Origin: Nocardioides agariphilus
Lineage (GTDB): Bacteria; Actinomycetota; Actinomycetes; Propionibacteriales; Nocardioidaceae
Direction: 5' to 3'
DNA length: 64,000 nt
Assembly: GCF_015352445.1 (NCBI RefSeq)
Contig: NZ_JADKPO010000018.1
Coordinates: 1-64,000 of the forward strand
Shown: piece after piece, positions 16,463-24,548 of the stretch
Layout of the letters: each line of letters begins with the position of its first letter
Numbering within the stretch: position 1 is the stretch's first letter
Made by a program: the position numbers and the translations under genes
The notes under the pieces: generated by a model
Database searches by the model: none
Told to the model about the DNA's origin: nothing
What the model saw: the letters and a program-made list of their open reading frames with translations, nothing else

Positions 16463-17527
16463 TCACTCCTGGCAGGGACCACCCCGGAGGACGGACAGCT
16501 GCCCGCGCTCGACGTCGAGCGTGGCGGTGGCCAGGGTCGCGGTCTCCAGGTAGTCGCGGCTGTCGACCTCGGCCGGGTGCCGGCACACGGGCCCGGCCTC
16601 GACGTGGTGGGTCATGGCGTCGAGTACGTCGGCAGCGGACGTCGGCGGCTGGGCGCCGAGGGTGGCGACCAGGTGATCGCGACGAACCCAGGAGTTGTCG
16701 TCCAGCAGGCCGGCCTGGCAGCCGGGCTCGCCCTCGGCGGAGACGAAGTGGTTGGTGCGTACGAGCAGCTCGGACTCGGGCTTCACCTCGCCGACCCCGT
16801 CGGGGAAGGTCTCCAGCGATGCCGCGTCGCCGCCCCTGTCGACGACGGTGAGGGCGGACGACGCGGTGAAGTTCGCTGCGCCGACGAGATCACGCGCCTG
16901 GTCGACGGTGTCGCAGCGCTCGAGGAGCGTGCGAAGCATGACGTGGACCGGGAAGCCGACCTGTGCCTCGTCACCCAGGGCGAGCTGGTCGTCGGCCTCG
17001 TGGTGGAGCATGTTGAGCATCACGCCGAGACCCGCGTCGTTGACGCCGATCTTGGCCAGCACGCCGTACTCCGTGAGGGTCGTGACCTGGCGACCCGTCG
17101 CCGTCTCGAAGGACCACACGAACCACCCGTTGCGCATCTGCGGGTACCAGTCCCAGGTCTGCACGGCGATCGGCGCGCACCCGTCGGGAGTCGCGACCAC
17201 CGTCGAGCACTCGGAGGCCGCGATGCGTGGCGCGATGCCGGCCAGCACCTCGGTGCGGGCGTTGAGTGCGGCGATCTCCTCGACACCGCGGCCGGAGCCC
17301 GCGGCGATCCCGGCGATCTCCTCAGCCGCGTGCGGGGCGCGGGCCTGGATGGAGCCGAGCGCCCGATCACCCCACCACGCGATGTCGAAGGCGGGATCGA
17401 GCCACGTCCACAGCCGGCGGTACGCCGCGACGGTGCTGCCGACGCGGTCGGACAGAGCCGTGCCCAGCTCGACCCCACGTTCGTAGGGGTCGGTGGCTGT
17501 CGAGGAGAAGGTGACGAACGATGTCAC
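16463..17527 (-). CDS. C45 family acyltransferase/peptidase (IAT-like)
   Basis: 354 aa from GTG 17527; TTG 17539 in frame is an alternative. The motif ECSTVVATPDGCAPIAVQTWDWYPQM matches the C45/isopenicillin N acyltransferase core, in which the Cys is the N-terminal nucleophile exposed by self-cleavage and the xxWDW strand follows. NDAGLGVMLNML and LLVRTNHFVS also fit the family. Members hydrolyse or transfer acyl groups on beta-lactams, conjugated amino acids or acyl-homoserine lactones; the substrate here is unknown. If self-cleaved, residues before the Cys (about the first 100) become a separate chain. No operon partner is visible. Confidence 0.75.
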   Translation of the reverse strand: MTSFVTFSSTATDPYERGVELGTALSDRVGSTVAAYRRLWTWLDPAFDIAWWGDRALGSIQARAPHAAEEIAGIAAGSGRGVEEIAALNARTEVLAGIAPRIAASECSTVVATPDGCAPIAVQTWDWYPQMRNGWFVWSFETATGRQVTTLTEYGVLAKIGVNDAGLGVMLNMLHHEADDQLALGDEAQVGFPVHVMLRTLLERCDTVDQARDLVGAANFTASSALTVVDRGGDAASLETFPDGVGEVKPESELLVRTNHFVSAEGEPGCQAGLLDDNSWVRRDHLVATLGAQPPTSAADVLDAMTHHVEAGPVCRHPAEVDSRDYLETATLATATLDVERGQLSVLRGGPCQE

Positions 17528-17556
17528 GGACGTAGTCAAGCAGGGCGGACGCAAGG

Positions 17557-17582
17557 GCGCCCGGAGCGGGTGCTCCGGGCGC
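17557..17582. terminator. Terminator downstream of the small GPGG gene
   Basis: Perfect 11-bp stem GCGCCCGGAGC/GCTCCGGGCGC with a GGGT loop, 20 nt after the stop of the 47-aa gene and just upstream of the C45 gene start. Confidence 0.8.
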
Positions 17583-17601
17583 CGTACGTCGTGTGGTCCA
17601 G

Positions 17602-17745
17602 CTAGTTGAAGATGCTGACGCCACCCGGGCCGACCAGCAGTCCGAGAATGATCAGGACAACGCCCATCAGGACCTGGCCGCGGACCAGGGTCACGATGCC
17701 CCAGATAACCAGGACCACGGCGATCAGCCAGAGGATGAATAACAT
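17602..17745 (-). CDS. GPGG-motif small membrane protein, 47 aa
   Basis: The translated protein begins MLFILWLIAVVLVIWGIV and ends LLVGPGGVSIFN. It has two hydrophobic helices joined by TLVRGQVLMG. The C-terminal GPGGVSIF motif defines a family of very short actinobacterial membrane proteins of unknown function. The start is secure: AAGGAG lies 6 nt before the ATG. Its own terminator follows, so it is a single-gene unit. Genes this short are often missed in annotation. Confidence 0.8.
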   Translation of the reverse strand: MLFILWLIAVVLVIWGIVTLVRGQVLMGVVLIILGLLVGPGGVSIFN

Positions 17746-17966
17746 CTGTCGCTCCTTGTGAGTGCGAAAACCTGGGCCAAGTCATGCCTTGAGCTCCCAG
17801 CACGCGCGGGAGGTGCCCACCGCGTCACCTCTAATCAACCAGACGCCGCACCTCCTCCACAGCGCCCGATGGGGTGAGTGCCCGGGGTGCTTCCCACCCG
17901 GCCGGGTGAGGACCTGTGACTGAGTCACAGATAGCCCGAAGCCGCCCGCGTGCGCCGGCAGGTCGT

Positions 17967-18620
17967 TCAGTCGATGGGCTCTCCAGCAATGGCCTTCGAT
18001 GCCAGCCGCTCCTCCTCGCTGACCTCCCAGACCTCGTAGGCCGCGTGCAGCGCCAGCAGGATGATGAAGCAGCCGAGGATCAGGTCGGGCCAGCCCGACG
18101 CGGTCCAGAGGGTCACGAGGGCCATGACGATGATGGCCACGTTGACCAGGACGTCGTTGCGCGCCGAGAGGAACGCTGCCCTGCTCAGCGAACCGCCGTG
18201 GTGACGAACCCTGACGAGCAACCAGGCGCTGGTCCCATTGATCGCGATCGCGCCCAGCGAGGCCAGCACCACCGGCACCACCGACGGTGCGACCGGGTCG
18301 GAGAAGCGTTGGATCGCCTGCCAGCCCGCCACGGCCGCCGGGCCCAGGATGATGAGGGCCATGGCCTTCCCCATCCAGGCCCGTCGGGCCATCGGCCAAC
18401 CCAACGCGACGAAGATCAGCAGGTTGATCGCGGTGTCTTCGAGGAAGTCGACGCTGTCTGCCAACAAGGAGACGGAGCCGGCGGCCAGCGCCACCGAGAA
18501 CTCGACGAAGAAGTAGGAGAAGTTCAACATCGCCACGGCGAGGACGATCCGGCGCAGCCGACCCGCATCGATGCGGTCGGGGTGCCGCGGTCCCGGCCCG
18601 ACCCGGTCGTCTGGGCTCAT
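17967..18620 (-). CDS. Cation-diffusion-facilitator-like transporter
   Basis: 217 aa with about six hydrophobic segments. The first two helices (FSYFFVEFSVALAAGSVSLLADSVDFLEDTAINLLIF) have the CDF layout, but the usual metal-binding HxxxD pairs are altered: helix 2 reads DSVDFLED and helix 5 reads SARNDVLVN, with no His. This marks a divergent CDF-like subgroup whose substrate may not be zinc. ATG 18620 overlaps the stop of pcaJ by 4 nt, making it the last gene of the pca operon. That linkage suggests a role during aromatic acid growth, which I cannot explain. Confidence 0.75.
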   Translation of the reverse strand: MSPDDRVGPGPRHPDRIDAGRLRRIVLAVAMLNFSYFFVEFSVALAAGSVSLLADSVDFLEDTAINLLIFVALGWPMARRAWMGKAMALIILGPAAVAGWQAIQRFSDPVAPSVVPVVLASLGAIAINGTSAWLLVRVRHHGGSLSRAAFLSARNDVLVNVAIIVMALVTLWTASGWPDLILGCFIILLALHAAYEVWEVSEEERLASKAIAGEPID

Positions 18621-19237
18621 AGCTCGAACCCCAGCCGCTCCTCGAGACGGCCGACGTCGACGCCGTACGTCGCGATGACACGCGCACCGTGTGCTCCGAC
18701 CTCGAACGTCGCGAGGTCCGTGTAGACGCGGGTGACGCAGGCCAGCCCGGTCAACGGATAGGTGCACTCGCGGACCAGCTTGGGCGAGCCGTCCTTGGCG
18801 AACAGCGTCATCATCACGAAGACCTGCTTGGCGCCGATCGCCAGGTCCATCGCGCCGCCGACGGCGGGGATCGCATCCGGAGCGCCGGTGTGCCAGTTGG
18901 CGAGGTCTCCTCGAGTGGAGACCTGGAACGCGCCGAGCACGCAGACGTCGAGGTGGCCGCCGCGCATCATCGCGAAGGAGTCCGCGTGGTGGAAGTACGC
19001 CGCTCCGGGCAGCTCGGTGACCGCCTGCTTGCCGGCGTTGGTGAGGTCCCAGTCCTCGTGGCCCGGAAGTGCGGCCGGGCCCATGCCGAGCATGCCGTTC
19101 TCGGTGTGCAGCACCACTCCGGACTCGGCTGTCAGGTGATCGGCGACCTTGGTGGGCTGGCCGATCCCGAGGTTGACGAACGAGCCCGGCGCGATGTCCG
19201 CCGCAACGGCCGCGGCGATCTCGTCGATGGTCCTCAT
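18617..19237 (-). CDS. pcaJ: 3-oxoadipate (3-oxoacid) CoA-transferase beta subunit
   Basis: 206 aa. The family I CoA-transferase active-site glutamate is E47 in LHTENGMLGMGP; the N-terminal FVNLGIGQPTKVADHL and the GGAMDLAIGAKQVFVMM strand are also typical. With the alpha subunit directly upstream (4-nt overlap) it transfers CoA from succinyl-CoA to 3-oxoadipate, the penultimate step of the beta-ketoadipate pathway. Context with pcaF and pcaL favours PcaJ over the acetoacetate enzyme ScoB, though sequence alone does not separate them. Confidence 0.85.
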   Translation of the reverse strand: MRTIDEIAAAVAADIAPGSFVNLGIGQPTKVADHLTAESGVVLHTENGMLGMGPAALPGHEDWDLTNAGKQAVTELPGAAYFHHADSFAMMRGGHLDVCVLGAFQVSTRGDLANWHTGAPDAIPAVGGAMDLAIGAKQVFVMMTLFAKDGSPKLVRECTYPLTGLACVTRVYTDLATFEVGAHGARVIATYGVDVGRLEERLGFEL

Positions 19238-19893
19238 GACACGACCACGCGATCCACGTAGATGCCAGGTGTCACCACGACCTCGGGGTCGATCGCCCCG
19301 ATGTCGACGACCTCGCGCACCTCGGCGACGACGAGGTCGGCGGCCGTCGCCATCACCGGCCCGAAGTTACGTGCGGTCTTGCGGTAGACAAGGTTGCCCG
19401 CGCGGTCGGCGCGGTGGGCACCGATGAGCGCGACGTCACCGTGGATCGGGTACTCCAGCACGTAGGTGCGGCCAGCGATCTCGCGGGTCTCCTTGCCGGC
19501 GGCCAACGGGGTGCCGACCCCGGTCGGGCAGAAGAACGCGCCGATCCCCGCCCCCGCAGCCCGCATCCGCTCGGCGAGATTGCCTTGGGGGACGAGCTCG
19601 AGCTCGATGCGACCCTCGCGATAGAGGCTGTCGAAGACCCACGAGTCGTGCTGGCGGGGAAACGAGCACATCACCTTGCGCACTCGACCCTTCGACAGGA
19701 GTGCAGCCAGGCCCGTGTCGCCGTTGCCCGCGTTGTTGTTGACGATCGTCAGGTCGGTGGCACCCTGGCGGATCAGCGCATCGATGAGGACGTACGGCAT
19801 GCCGGCCGGCCCGAAGCCACCCACCAGCACCGTCGAACCGTCAGCCACATCGGCGACCGCCGCGTCCGCGGACTCCGGGAACGTCACCTTCAC
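19234..19893 (-). CDS. pcaI: 3-oxoadipate (3-oxoacid) CoA-transferase alpha subunit
   Basis: 219 aa from GTG 19893, which overlaps the thiolase stop by 4 nt. The VLVGGFGPAGMPYVLIDALI loop is the CoA-transferase alpha-subunit GxGxxG-type signature, and SFPRQHDSWVFDSLYREGRIELELVPQGNLAERMRAAGAGI matches the family core. It pairs with the beta subunit downstream. Both belong to the run pcaL-pcaF-pcaI-pcaJ read from high to low coordinates. Confidence 0.85.
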   Translation of the reverse strand: MKVTFPESADAAVADVADGSTVLVGGFGPAGMPYVLIDALIRQGATDLTIVNNNAGNGDTGLAALLSKGRVRKVMCSFPRQHDSWVFDSLYREGRIELELVPQGNLAERMRAAGAGIGAFFCPTGVGTPLAAGKETREIAGRTYVLEYPIHGDVALIGAHRADRAGNLVYRKTARNFGPVMATAADLVVAEVREVVDIGAIDPEVVVTPGIYVDRVVVS

Positions 19894-21071
19894 GCGAGGT
19901 TCTCCAACACCACAGCCAGGCCCTGGCCGACGCCGATGCAGATGGCAGCGACTCCCCAGCGCCCCCCCGACTCGCGCAACCGGTGGGCGAGGGTGCCGAG
20001 GATCCGGCCCCCCGAGGCACCCAGCGGGTGGCCGATCGCGATGGCGCCTCCCTGGGTGTTGACGATCTCGGGGTCGACCTTCCACGCATCGACGCAGGCC
20101 AGCGACTGCACGGCAAATGCCTCGTTGAGCTCCACAGCGGAAACGTCGTCCCAACCGATCCCCGCGCGAGCGAGGGCCTGCTCGACTGCCTCGACCGGCG
20201 CGATCCCGAAGTCCTGCGGCAACAGCGCGAAGGTGCCCCGGCCTGCTACCCGCGCGACCGGGTCGACACCGATGGTGTCGCGAGCGGACTCCGATCCGAG
20301 CAGCACCGCGGAAGCACCGTCGTTGAGCGGAGATGCGTTTCCTGGCGTGATCGACCCGCCATTGCGGAAGGACGGCTTCAGACCCGCGAGCTTCTCGGGC
20401 GACGACCCGGGACGGATGCCCTCGTCGCGGGCCAGGTCGACGCCAGGTACGGCGACGACGAGGTCGTCGTAGAACCCGCGTTCCCAGGCAGCATCCGCCA
20501 AGTTGTGCGAGCGGGCAGCGAACTCGTCCTGTCGCTCTCGGCTGATGCCGAACCGGTCGGCGAGCTGCTCGTTGGCCTCACCCAGCGACACGGTCCACTC
20601 GGCCGGCATCTTCTCGTTGACCAACCGCCAGCCCAGGGTCGTGGAGACGGCGGTGGCGTTGCCGGCGGGATAGGCGCGGTCTGGTTTGGGCAGCACCCAC
20701 GGGGCACGCGTCATCGACTCGACGCCGCCGGTGAGCACGATGTCGGCGTCACCGGACTCGATGGCCCGCGAGCCGATCATGGCCGCGTCGAGCGACGAGC
20801 CGCACAGTCGGTTGACGGTCACCGCCGGCACCGAGACCGGCAGTCCCGCAAGCAGTACCGCCATCCGACCCACGTTGCGGTTGTCCTCACCGGCGCCGTT
20901 GGCGTTGCCCCAGACCACGTCATCGATGACCGCCGGGTCGAGGCCAGGAGCCTTGGCGAGCACACCGGTGATCGCGGTGGCGGCCAGGTCGTCGGGACGT
21001 ACGCCGGCCAGTGCACCGCCGAAGCGTCCGAACGGCGTCCTCGCCGCGGCGTACAGGAACGCGCTCGTCAC
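19890..21071 (-). CDS. pcaF: 3-oxoadipyl-CoA thiolase (acetyl-CoA acyltransferase)
   Basis: 393 aa, full length for a thiolase. Catalytic C90 lies in VNRLCGSSLDAAM. GHPLGASGGRI holds the active-site His, and ICIGVGQG the second Cys. NGGSITPGNASPLNDGASA is the usual thiolase loop. In this operon it cleaves 3-oxoadipyl-CoA to succinyl-CoA and acetyl-CoA, completing the pathway. It starts at ATG 21071, overlapping the pcaL stop. A general acetyl-CoA acetyltransferase is the alternative, but context supports PcaF. Confidence 0.88.
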   Translation of the reverse strand: MTSAFLYAAARTPFGRFGGALAGVRPDDLAATAITGVLAKAPGLDPAVIDDVVWGNANGAGEDNRNVGRMAVLLAGLPVSVPAVTVNRLCGSSLDAAMIGSRAIESGDADIVLTGGVESMTRAPWVLPKPDRAYPAGNATAVSTTLGWRLVNEKMPAEWTVSLGEANEQLADRFGISRERQDEFAARSHNLADAAWERGFYDDLVVAVPGVDLARDEGIRPGSSPEKLAGLKPSFRNGGSITPGNASPLNDGASAVLLGSESARDTIGVDPVARVAGRGTFALLPQDFGIAPVEAVEQALARAGIGWDDVSAVELNEAFAVQSLACVDAWKVDPEIVNTQGGAIAIGHPLGASGGRILGTLAHRLRESGGRWGVAAICIGVGQGLAVVLENLA

Positions 21072-22243
21072 TGGTCGACCTCCTCGTCGCGGACTCCTTG
21101 GGCGATGCGGAAGGCCGTGTTGGCAGCCGGCACCCCGCAGTAGATCGCGGTCTGCAACAGCATCTCCTTGATCTCCGTCCAGCTGAGCCCGTTGCGGCGC
21201 GCGGCCCGCAGGTGCAGCGCGAGCTCCTCATGGTGCCCACCAGCGACGAGCGCGGTGACGGTCACCATCGAGCGACTGCGACGGTCGAGGCCGGGCCGGG
21301 TCCAGGCCCCACCCCAGGCGTAGGTCGTGATGAAGTCCTGGAACTCCCGCGTGAGGTCAGTGGCGTTGGCGAAGGACTGGTCGACCCACTCGTCGCCGAG
21401 CACCTCGCGGCGGACGACCTCACCTGGCGCGCGATCGACCCTCTGCCCGAGGAAGTGCCGGCGCAGCAAGGCGGCGACCTCCTCGGGCCGTTCGGCCGGC
21501 GCGAGGTGCGAGACACCGTCGAGCACGACCAGGCGGCCGTCCTTGACGCCGTCGGCGATCTCCTGGAGCGAGGCCGGCGGTGTCGTCGGGTCCTCCGAGC
21601 CCGCAATCGCCAGCACTGGCTGGGAGATCTCACTCAGCCGGTCACGGACGTCGAAGCTCGCGAGGGCATCGCAGGCGGCGATGTATCCCGCGTCCATCGC
21701 CTCGCTCAATGCGTGCAACAGCTCACTGCTGCGCGCCGGCTGGTGCTCGAGGAAGCCCGGACCGAACCATCGCTCGGCAGACATCGACACCAGCCCCGAC
21801 GTACCTGAAGCGCGCACCTTGGCGACGCGGTCGGCCCAGGAAGCGGGAGTGCCGATACGCGCACCCGTGCAGATCAGCGCGGCCGACGTGACGCGGTCGG
21901 GGTGGTCGAGGAGCAGCTGCAACCCGACGCTGCCGCCGAGAGAGACGCCGGCGTAGGCGAACGGCGCACCGTCGTCGCCGCGTTGCAGTTGCACGTCGGC
22001 GACCAGCGCCAGCAGGCCGTCGGCGAGGTCGCCGACCGTGATCGGCTCATCCGGGACCGACCGGTTGTGGCCGTGCCCCGGCAGGTCCCACGCAAGTACG
22101 TCGAACGCGTCGGTCAGCCCGCCCGCACACGCGGTCCACACGGAACCGGCACTCGTGCCGAGCGAGGGGCCGAGGACCAGCAACGGGAGCTCGGCGCGAT
22201 GCGCGGCACCGGACATCCGCACGCCGGTGAGGATGGGGGTCAC
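21068..22243 (-). CDS. pcaL: Fused 3-oxoadipate enol-lactonase / 4-carboxymuconolactone decarboxylase
   Basis: 391 aa from GTG 22243, preceded by AAGGAGG at ideal spacing. Residues 1 to about 255 are an alpha/beta hydrolase: nucleophile Ser in YAGVSLGGSVG, Asp in GSEDPTTP, His in VSHLAPAERP (PcaD activity). Residues about 265-391 are a carboxymuconolactone decarboxylase domain: GDEWVDQSFANATDLTREFQDFITTYAWGGAW, then MLLQTAIYCGVPAANTAF with the CxxxH-type site altered to CGVPAAN (PcaC activity). The fusion is the actinobacterial PcaL arrangement. It converts gamma-carboxymuconolactone to 3-oxoadipate. It is the first gene of the operon; pcaHG and pcaB are not in the window. Confidence 0.9.
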   Translation of the reverse strand: MTPILTGVRMSGAAHRAELPLLVLGPSLGTSAGSVWTACAGGLTDAFDVLAWDLPGHGHNRSVPDEPITVGDLADGLLALVADVQLQRGDDGAPFAYAGVSLGGSVGLQLLLDHPDRVTSAALICTGARIGTPASWADRVAKVRASGTSGLVSMSAERWFGPGFLEHQPARSSELLHALSEAMDAGYIAACDALASFDVRDRLSEISQPVLAIAGSEDPTTPPASLQEIADGVKDGRLVVLDGVSHLAPAERPEEVAALLRRHFLGQRVDRAPGEVVRREVLGDEWVDQSFANATDLTREFQDFITTYAWGGAWTRPGLDRRSRSMVTVTALVAGGHHEELALHLRAARRNGLSWTEIKEMLLQTAIYCGVPAANTAFRIAQGVRDEEVDQ

Positions 22244-22451
22244 GTGGGTCCTCCTTCGGCCAGCACGCCGGCGGGTGCTCATCGGTTCAGTCTTGCGTGT
22301 CGGGGTAGGTGACGAACACCGTCTCCCCCTGAAGTTGAGGTCCGATTCCAGGCCCGGCCGAGCCTATGGTGGAGCCCCGTCTCACGACTTGTGACCCGTA
22401 CGGCTGGTGGTGAGCTGGTTTCGGGAAGCCTCCGGGGTCACCAGTGACGGG

Positions 22452-22471
22452 ATCCCCGGATGTCCGGGGAT
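22452..22471. terminator. Hairpin downstream of the VC0807-like gene
   Basis: ATCCCCGGA/TCCGGGGAT, a 9-bp stem with a 2-nt loop (probably opening to 4-6 nt), centred 24 nt beyond the stop of the minus-strand gene at 22485. Confidence 0.6.
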
Positions 22472-22484
22472 TCCGCCCACCCCG

Positions 22485-23162
22485 TCAGGCCCGAACCGCG
22501 ACCAGCCCCTCCCGCCGTCCGACGGTGGCGGCGACGAGGATCGTCAGGCCGGCGGCGGAGAAGTTCACGACGGTGACGGTCAGACCCTTGATCAGCACGA
22601 AGTCGGCAAGAGACGCCGAGAGCAGCAGCCAGAGGGTGAAGGTGGCCTTGCCGAGGTAGAGCAATGCCCACATGGCGGTGAGCACGCGGAAGAGCCGCTG
22701 GATGCCCGGTCGTGCGGCGATCTCCTCGGTCATCGGGTAGAAGTCGCCGGCGAGCCGGGCGACCAGGGTGCGGGCGCAGAACAGGGAGACGAAGAAGGCG
22801 ACGCCGATCGCGGCGTCGGTGAGGATCGGCTGCAGGAAGTAGAGGAACGGGCTGCCCGCCACGAACGAGATCAGCGAGCGACCTGTCAGCACGGCCGCTG
22901 TCAGGACCAGGAGCCCGGAGGTACATCGGCCGGTGAGCGCGCGCCAGGCGATCGCGCCGTACGACCACGCCAGCGCGAACCCGATCGCCACCCACACGCC
23001 GGCGAGGGCGAACGCGGCGTAGAACAACGCACCCGGGATCGCGCACCCGACGGTGATGCTGACCGCGACCCGCCTGATCACAGCACCGAGCCCCGGCCGG
23101 GGGGCGACCGGGGCTGCAGAAGGTGCTGAGGAGGGGGCCACAGCGGGGGTGATCAGGGACAT
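22485..23162 (-). CDS. VC0807/DUF3159-like integral membrane protein
   Basis: 225 aa with about six hydrophobic segments, including TVGCAIPGALFYAAFALAGVWVAIG and PILTDAAIGVAFFVSLFCARTLVARLAG. The PFLYFLQPILTDAAIG stretch resembles the VC0807 family and related septation-type membrane proteins. Function is not established. ATG 23162 is chosen; the frame stays open upstream but that part is basic and lies in a GC-rich hairpin region (GTCCGTCC-GGCA-GGACGG), more likely a 5' leader. The Pro/Ala-rich N-terminal 25 residues are probably cytoplasmic. Confidence 0.6.
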   Translation of the reverse strand: MSLITPAVAPSSAPSAAPVAPRPGLGAVIRRVAVSITVGCAIPGALFYAAFALAGVWVAIGFALAWSYGAIAWRALTGRCTSGLLVLTAAVLTGRSLISFVAGSPFLYFLQPILTDAAIGVAFFVSLFCARTLVARLAGDFYPMTEEIAARPGIQRLFRVLTAMWALLYLGKATFTLWLLLSASLADFVLIKGLTVTVVNFSAAGLTILVAATVGRREGLVAVRA

Positions 23163-23443
23163 GCGAGACCCGTCCTGCCGGACGGACCGGCTCTTCAGCT
23201 TGGTCCACCGGGGGAAGACGCCCGCTAGGGCATCCGGGGGGGTTCCACCGGTGGTTGATGCAAAAACTATGCGCTGGTCCGCACCAGCCAAGGCGAATCA
23301 GTCCGAAATGACCCACATGGACCAGGTGAATAGTCCGCGGGGGCTAGCGCTGCTGACCCGGAAGACCCTTCCGCCATGACTACATCCGACAACGGCGCCC
23401 GAACGCCATACTTCTCCTGGCCACGTATCCGATCGGGAGCGGG

Positions 23444-24520
23444 ATGAGCAGCGACGACACACCAAGCCCTTCCACCTCAGCCGACGTCGAGACCGCCGTG
23501 CGGCTGGGCTGGGTCGTCGCGGAGCTGCGCGGCCGCTCGTGGCCCGACGGCCCGCGGCCGGCCACGACCTCGCTGCCCGACCAGCCGGAGTACACCCTGC
23601 CCCTGCGGTCCCAGCGGGGGTACGCCGCGGCGCAGCGCTCCGCCATCCAGACGATGATGGCGCTCTCGAAGCTGCTCGGTGTCGACGCCGAGGACGCTGA
23701 CGAGGAGCTGGCCATGGGTCGGCCGTGGGCGGAGGTGTCGTCGTACTTCTTCGAGTTCGACGCCCGTGTGCAGGACTCGCTGGCGTGGCGCAACGAGGGC
23801 GCGGCCAACGGCTACCTGCTGGCCCGCGGTCTGGCCGAGTGCTACTGGGGCCTGGGCCCGGACTCCGCGTGGGAGGAGGGCGGCAAGCAGACCGGGGTGT
23901 CGCTGCTGTTCCTGTTCGGCGTGGACCGGCGTCGCGAGCTGAGCCGGATGCTCGGTCGGCTCAAGTCCGGCCAGATGCACGAGCTCAGCGCACCCGCGAT
24001 CGCGGGCAGCATCGAGGCCTGGGGCAAGGTGGCCGAGGACCCTTCGTGGTCACGCGCGCCCGACCTGCGTGACGAGCTCTACGAGCAGGTACGCCGGTGG
24101 TACCAGCTGCTGGTCCTCGACCAGGACCCCACGACCCTGGTCAAGCCGTACGCCAAGCTCAACTCCCCGCACGGCTTCTTCCGCTTCATGCGGCTCTACC
24201 GCCTGCAGATCATCATCGGCATCGTGGCGATCCTGCTGCTGACAGGCTTCTTCGCGTTCCGCGGTCAGGCCACCGGCTGGATCCCCTCCATCGTCGGCGC
24301 CCTCGGCGTCGGCGGCGCTGTGCTCACCACCGTGCTGACCCGCGCGCAGAGCACCGCGCAACGCCTGGCCACCCGGATGCGCCAGGACGCCTACACCGAT
24401 CTGGTGGCCGTCGCGGTCACGTCGGTCCCCGAGCACCCCGGCTCCCCCACGTCCGGCTCGGCGATCGAGGCTGCTGTGCGCAAGCGGTTGCTGACGCCGG
24501 CCACACCCGCACCCGACTGA
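23444..24520 (+). CDS. Hypothetical protein with C-terminal membrane hairpin, 358 aa
   Basis: A long soluble helical N-terminus (about 1-245) includes WVVAELRGRSWPDGPRP and ARGLAECYWGLGP. Two adjacent membrane segments follow, LQIIIGIVAILLLTGFFAF and WIPSIVGALGVGGAVLTTVL, then a cytoplasmic basic helix (TRAQSTAQRLATRMRQDAY). A soluble sensor-like domain joined to a membrane hairpin suggests a membrane-tethered effector or regulatory protein, but I do not recognise the family. GAGCGGG lies just before ATG 23444. Confidence 0.65.
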   Translation: MSSDDTPSPSTSADVETAVRLGWVVAELRGRSWPDGPRPATTSLPDQPEYTLPLRSQRGYAAAQRSAIQTMMALSKLLGVDAEDADEELAMGRPWAEVSSYFFEFDARVQDSLAWRNEGAANGYLLARGLAECYWGLGPDSAWEEGGKQTGVSLLFLFGVDRRRELSRMLGRLKSGQMHELSAPAIAGSIEAWGKVAEDPSWSRAPDLRDELYEQVRRWYQLLVLDQDPTTLVKPYAKLNSPHGFFRFMRLYRLQIIIGIVAILLLTGFFAFRGQATGWIPSIVGALGVGGAVLTTVLTRAQSTAQRLATRMRQDAYTDLVAVAVTSVPEHPGSPTSGSAIEAAVRKRLLTPATPAPD

Positions 24521-24535
24521 GAGTCGCGGCGCCGT

Positions 24536-24541
24536 TACGTT
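24536..24541 (+). promoter_or_regulatory. Leaderless -10 hexamer of the M1 aminopeptidase gene
   Basis: TACGTT ends 7 nt before ATG 24549, with GGGCGGC between. This is the classic actinobacterial leaderless layout and helps fix the start codon. Confidence 0.5.
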
Positions 24542-24548
24542 GGGCGGC

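Noticed and set aside
23163-23443. Possible riboswitch in the GC-rich leader upstream of the VC0807-like gene
   Set aside because: Only simple hairpins are visible; I could not match any known riboswitch core.
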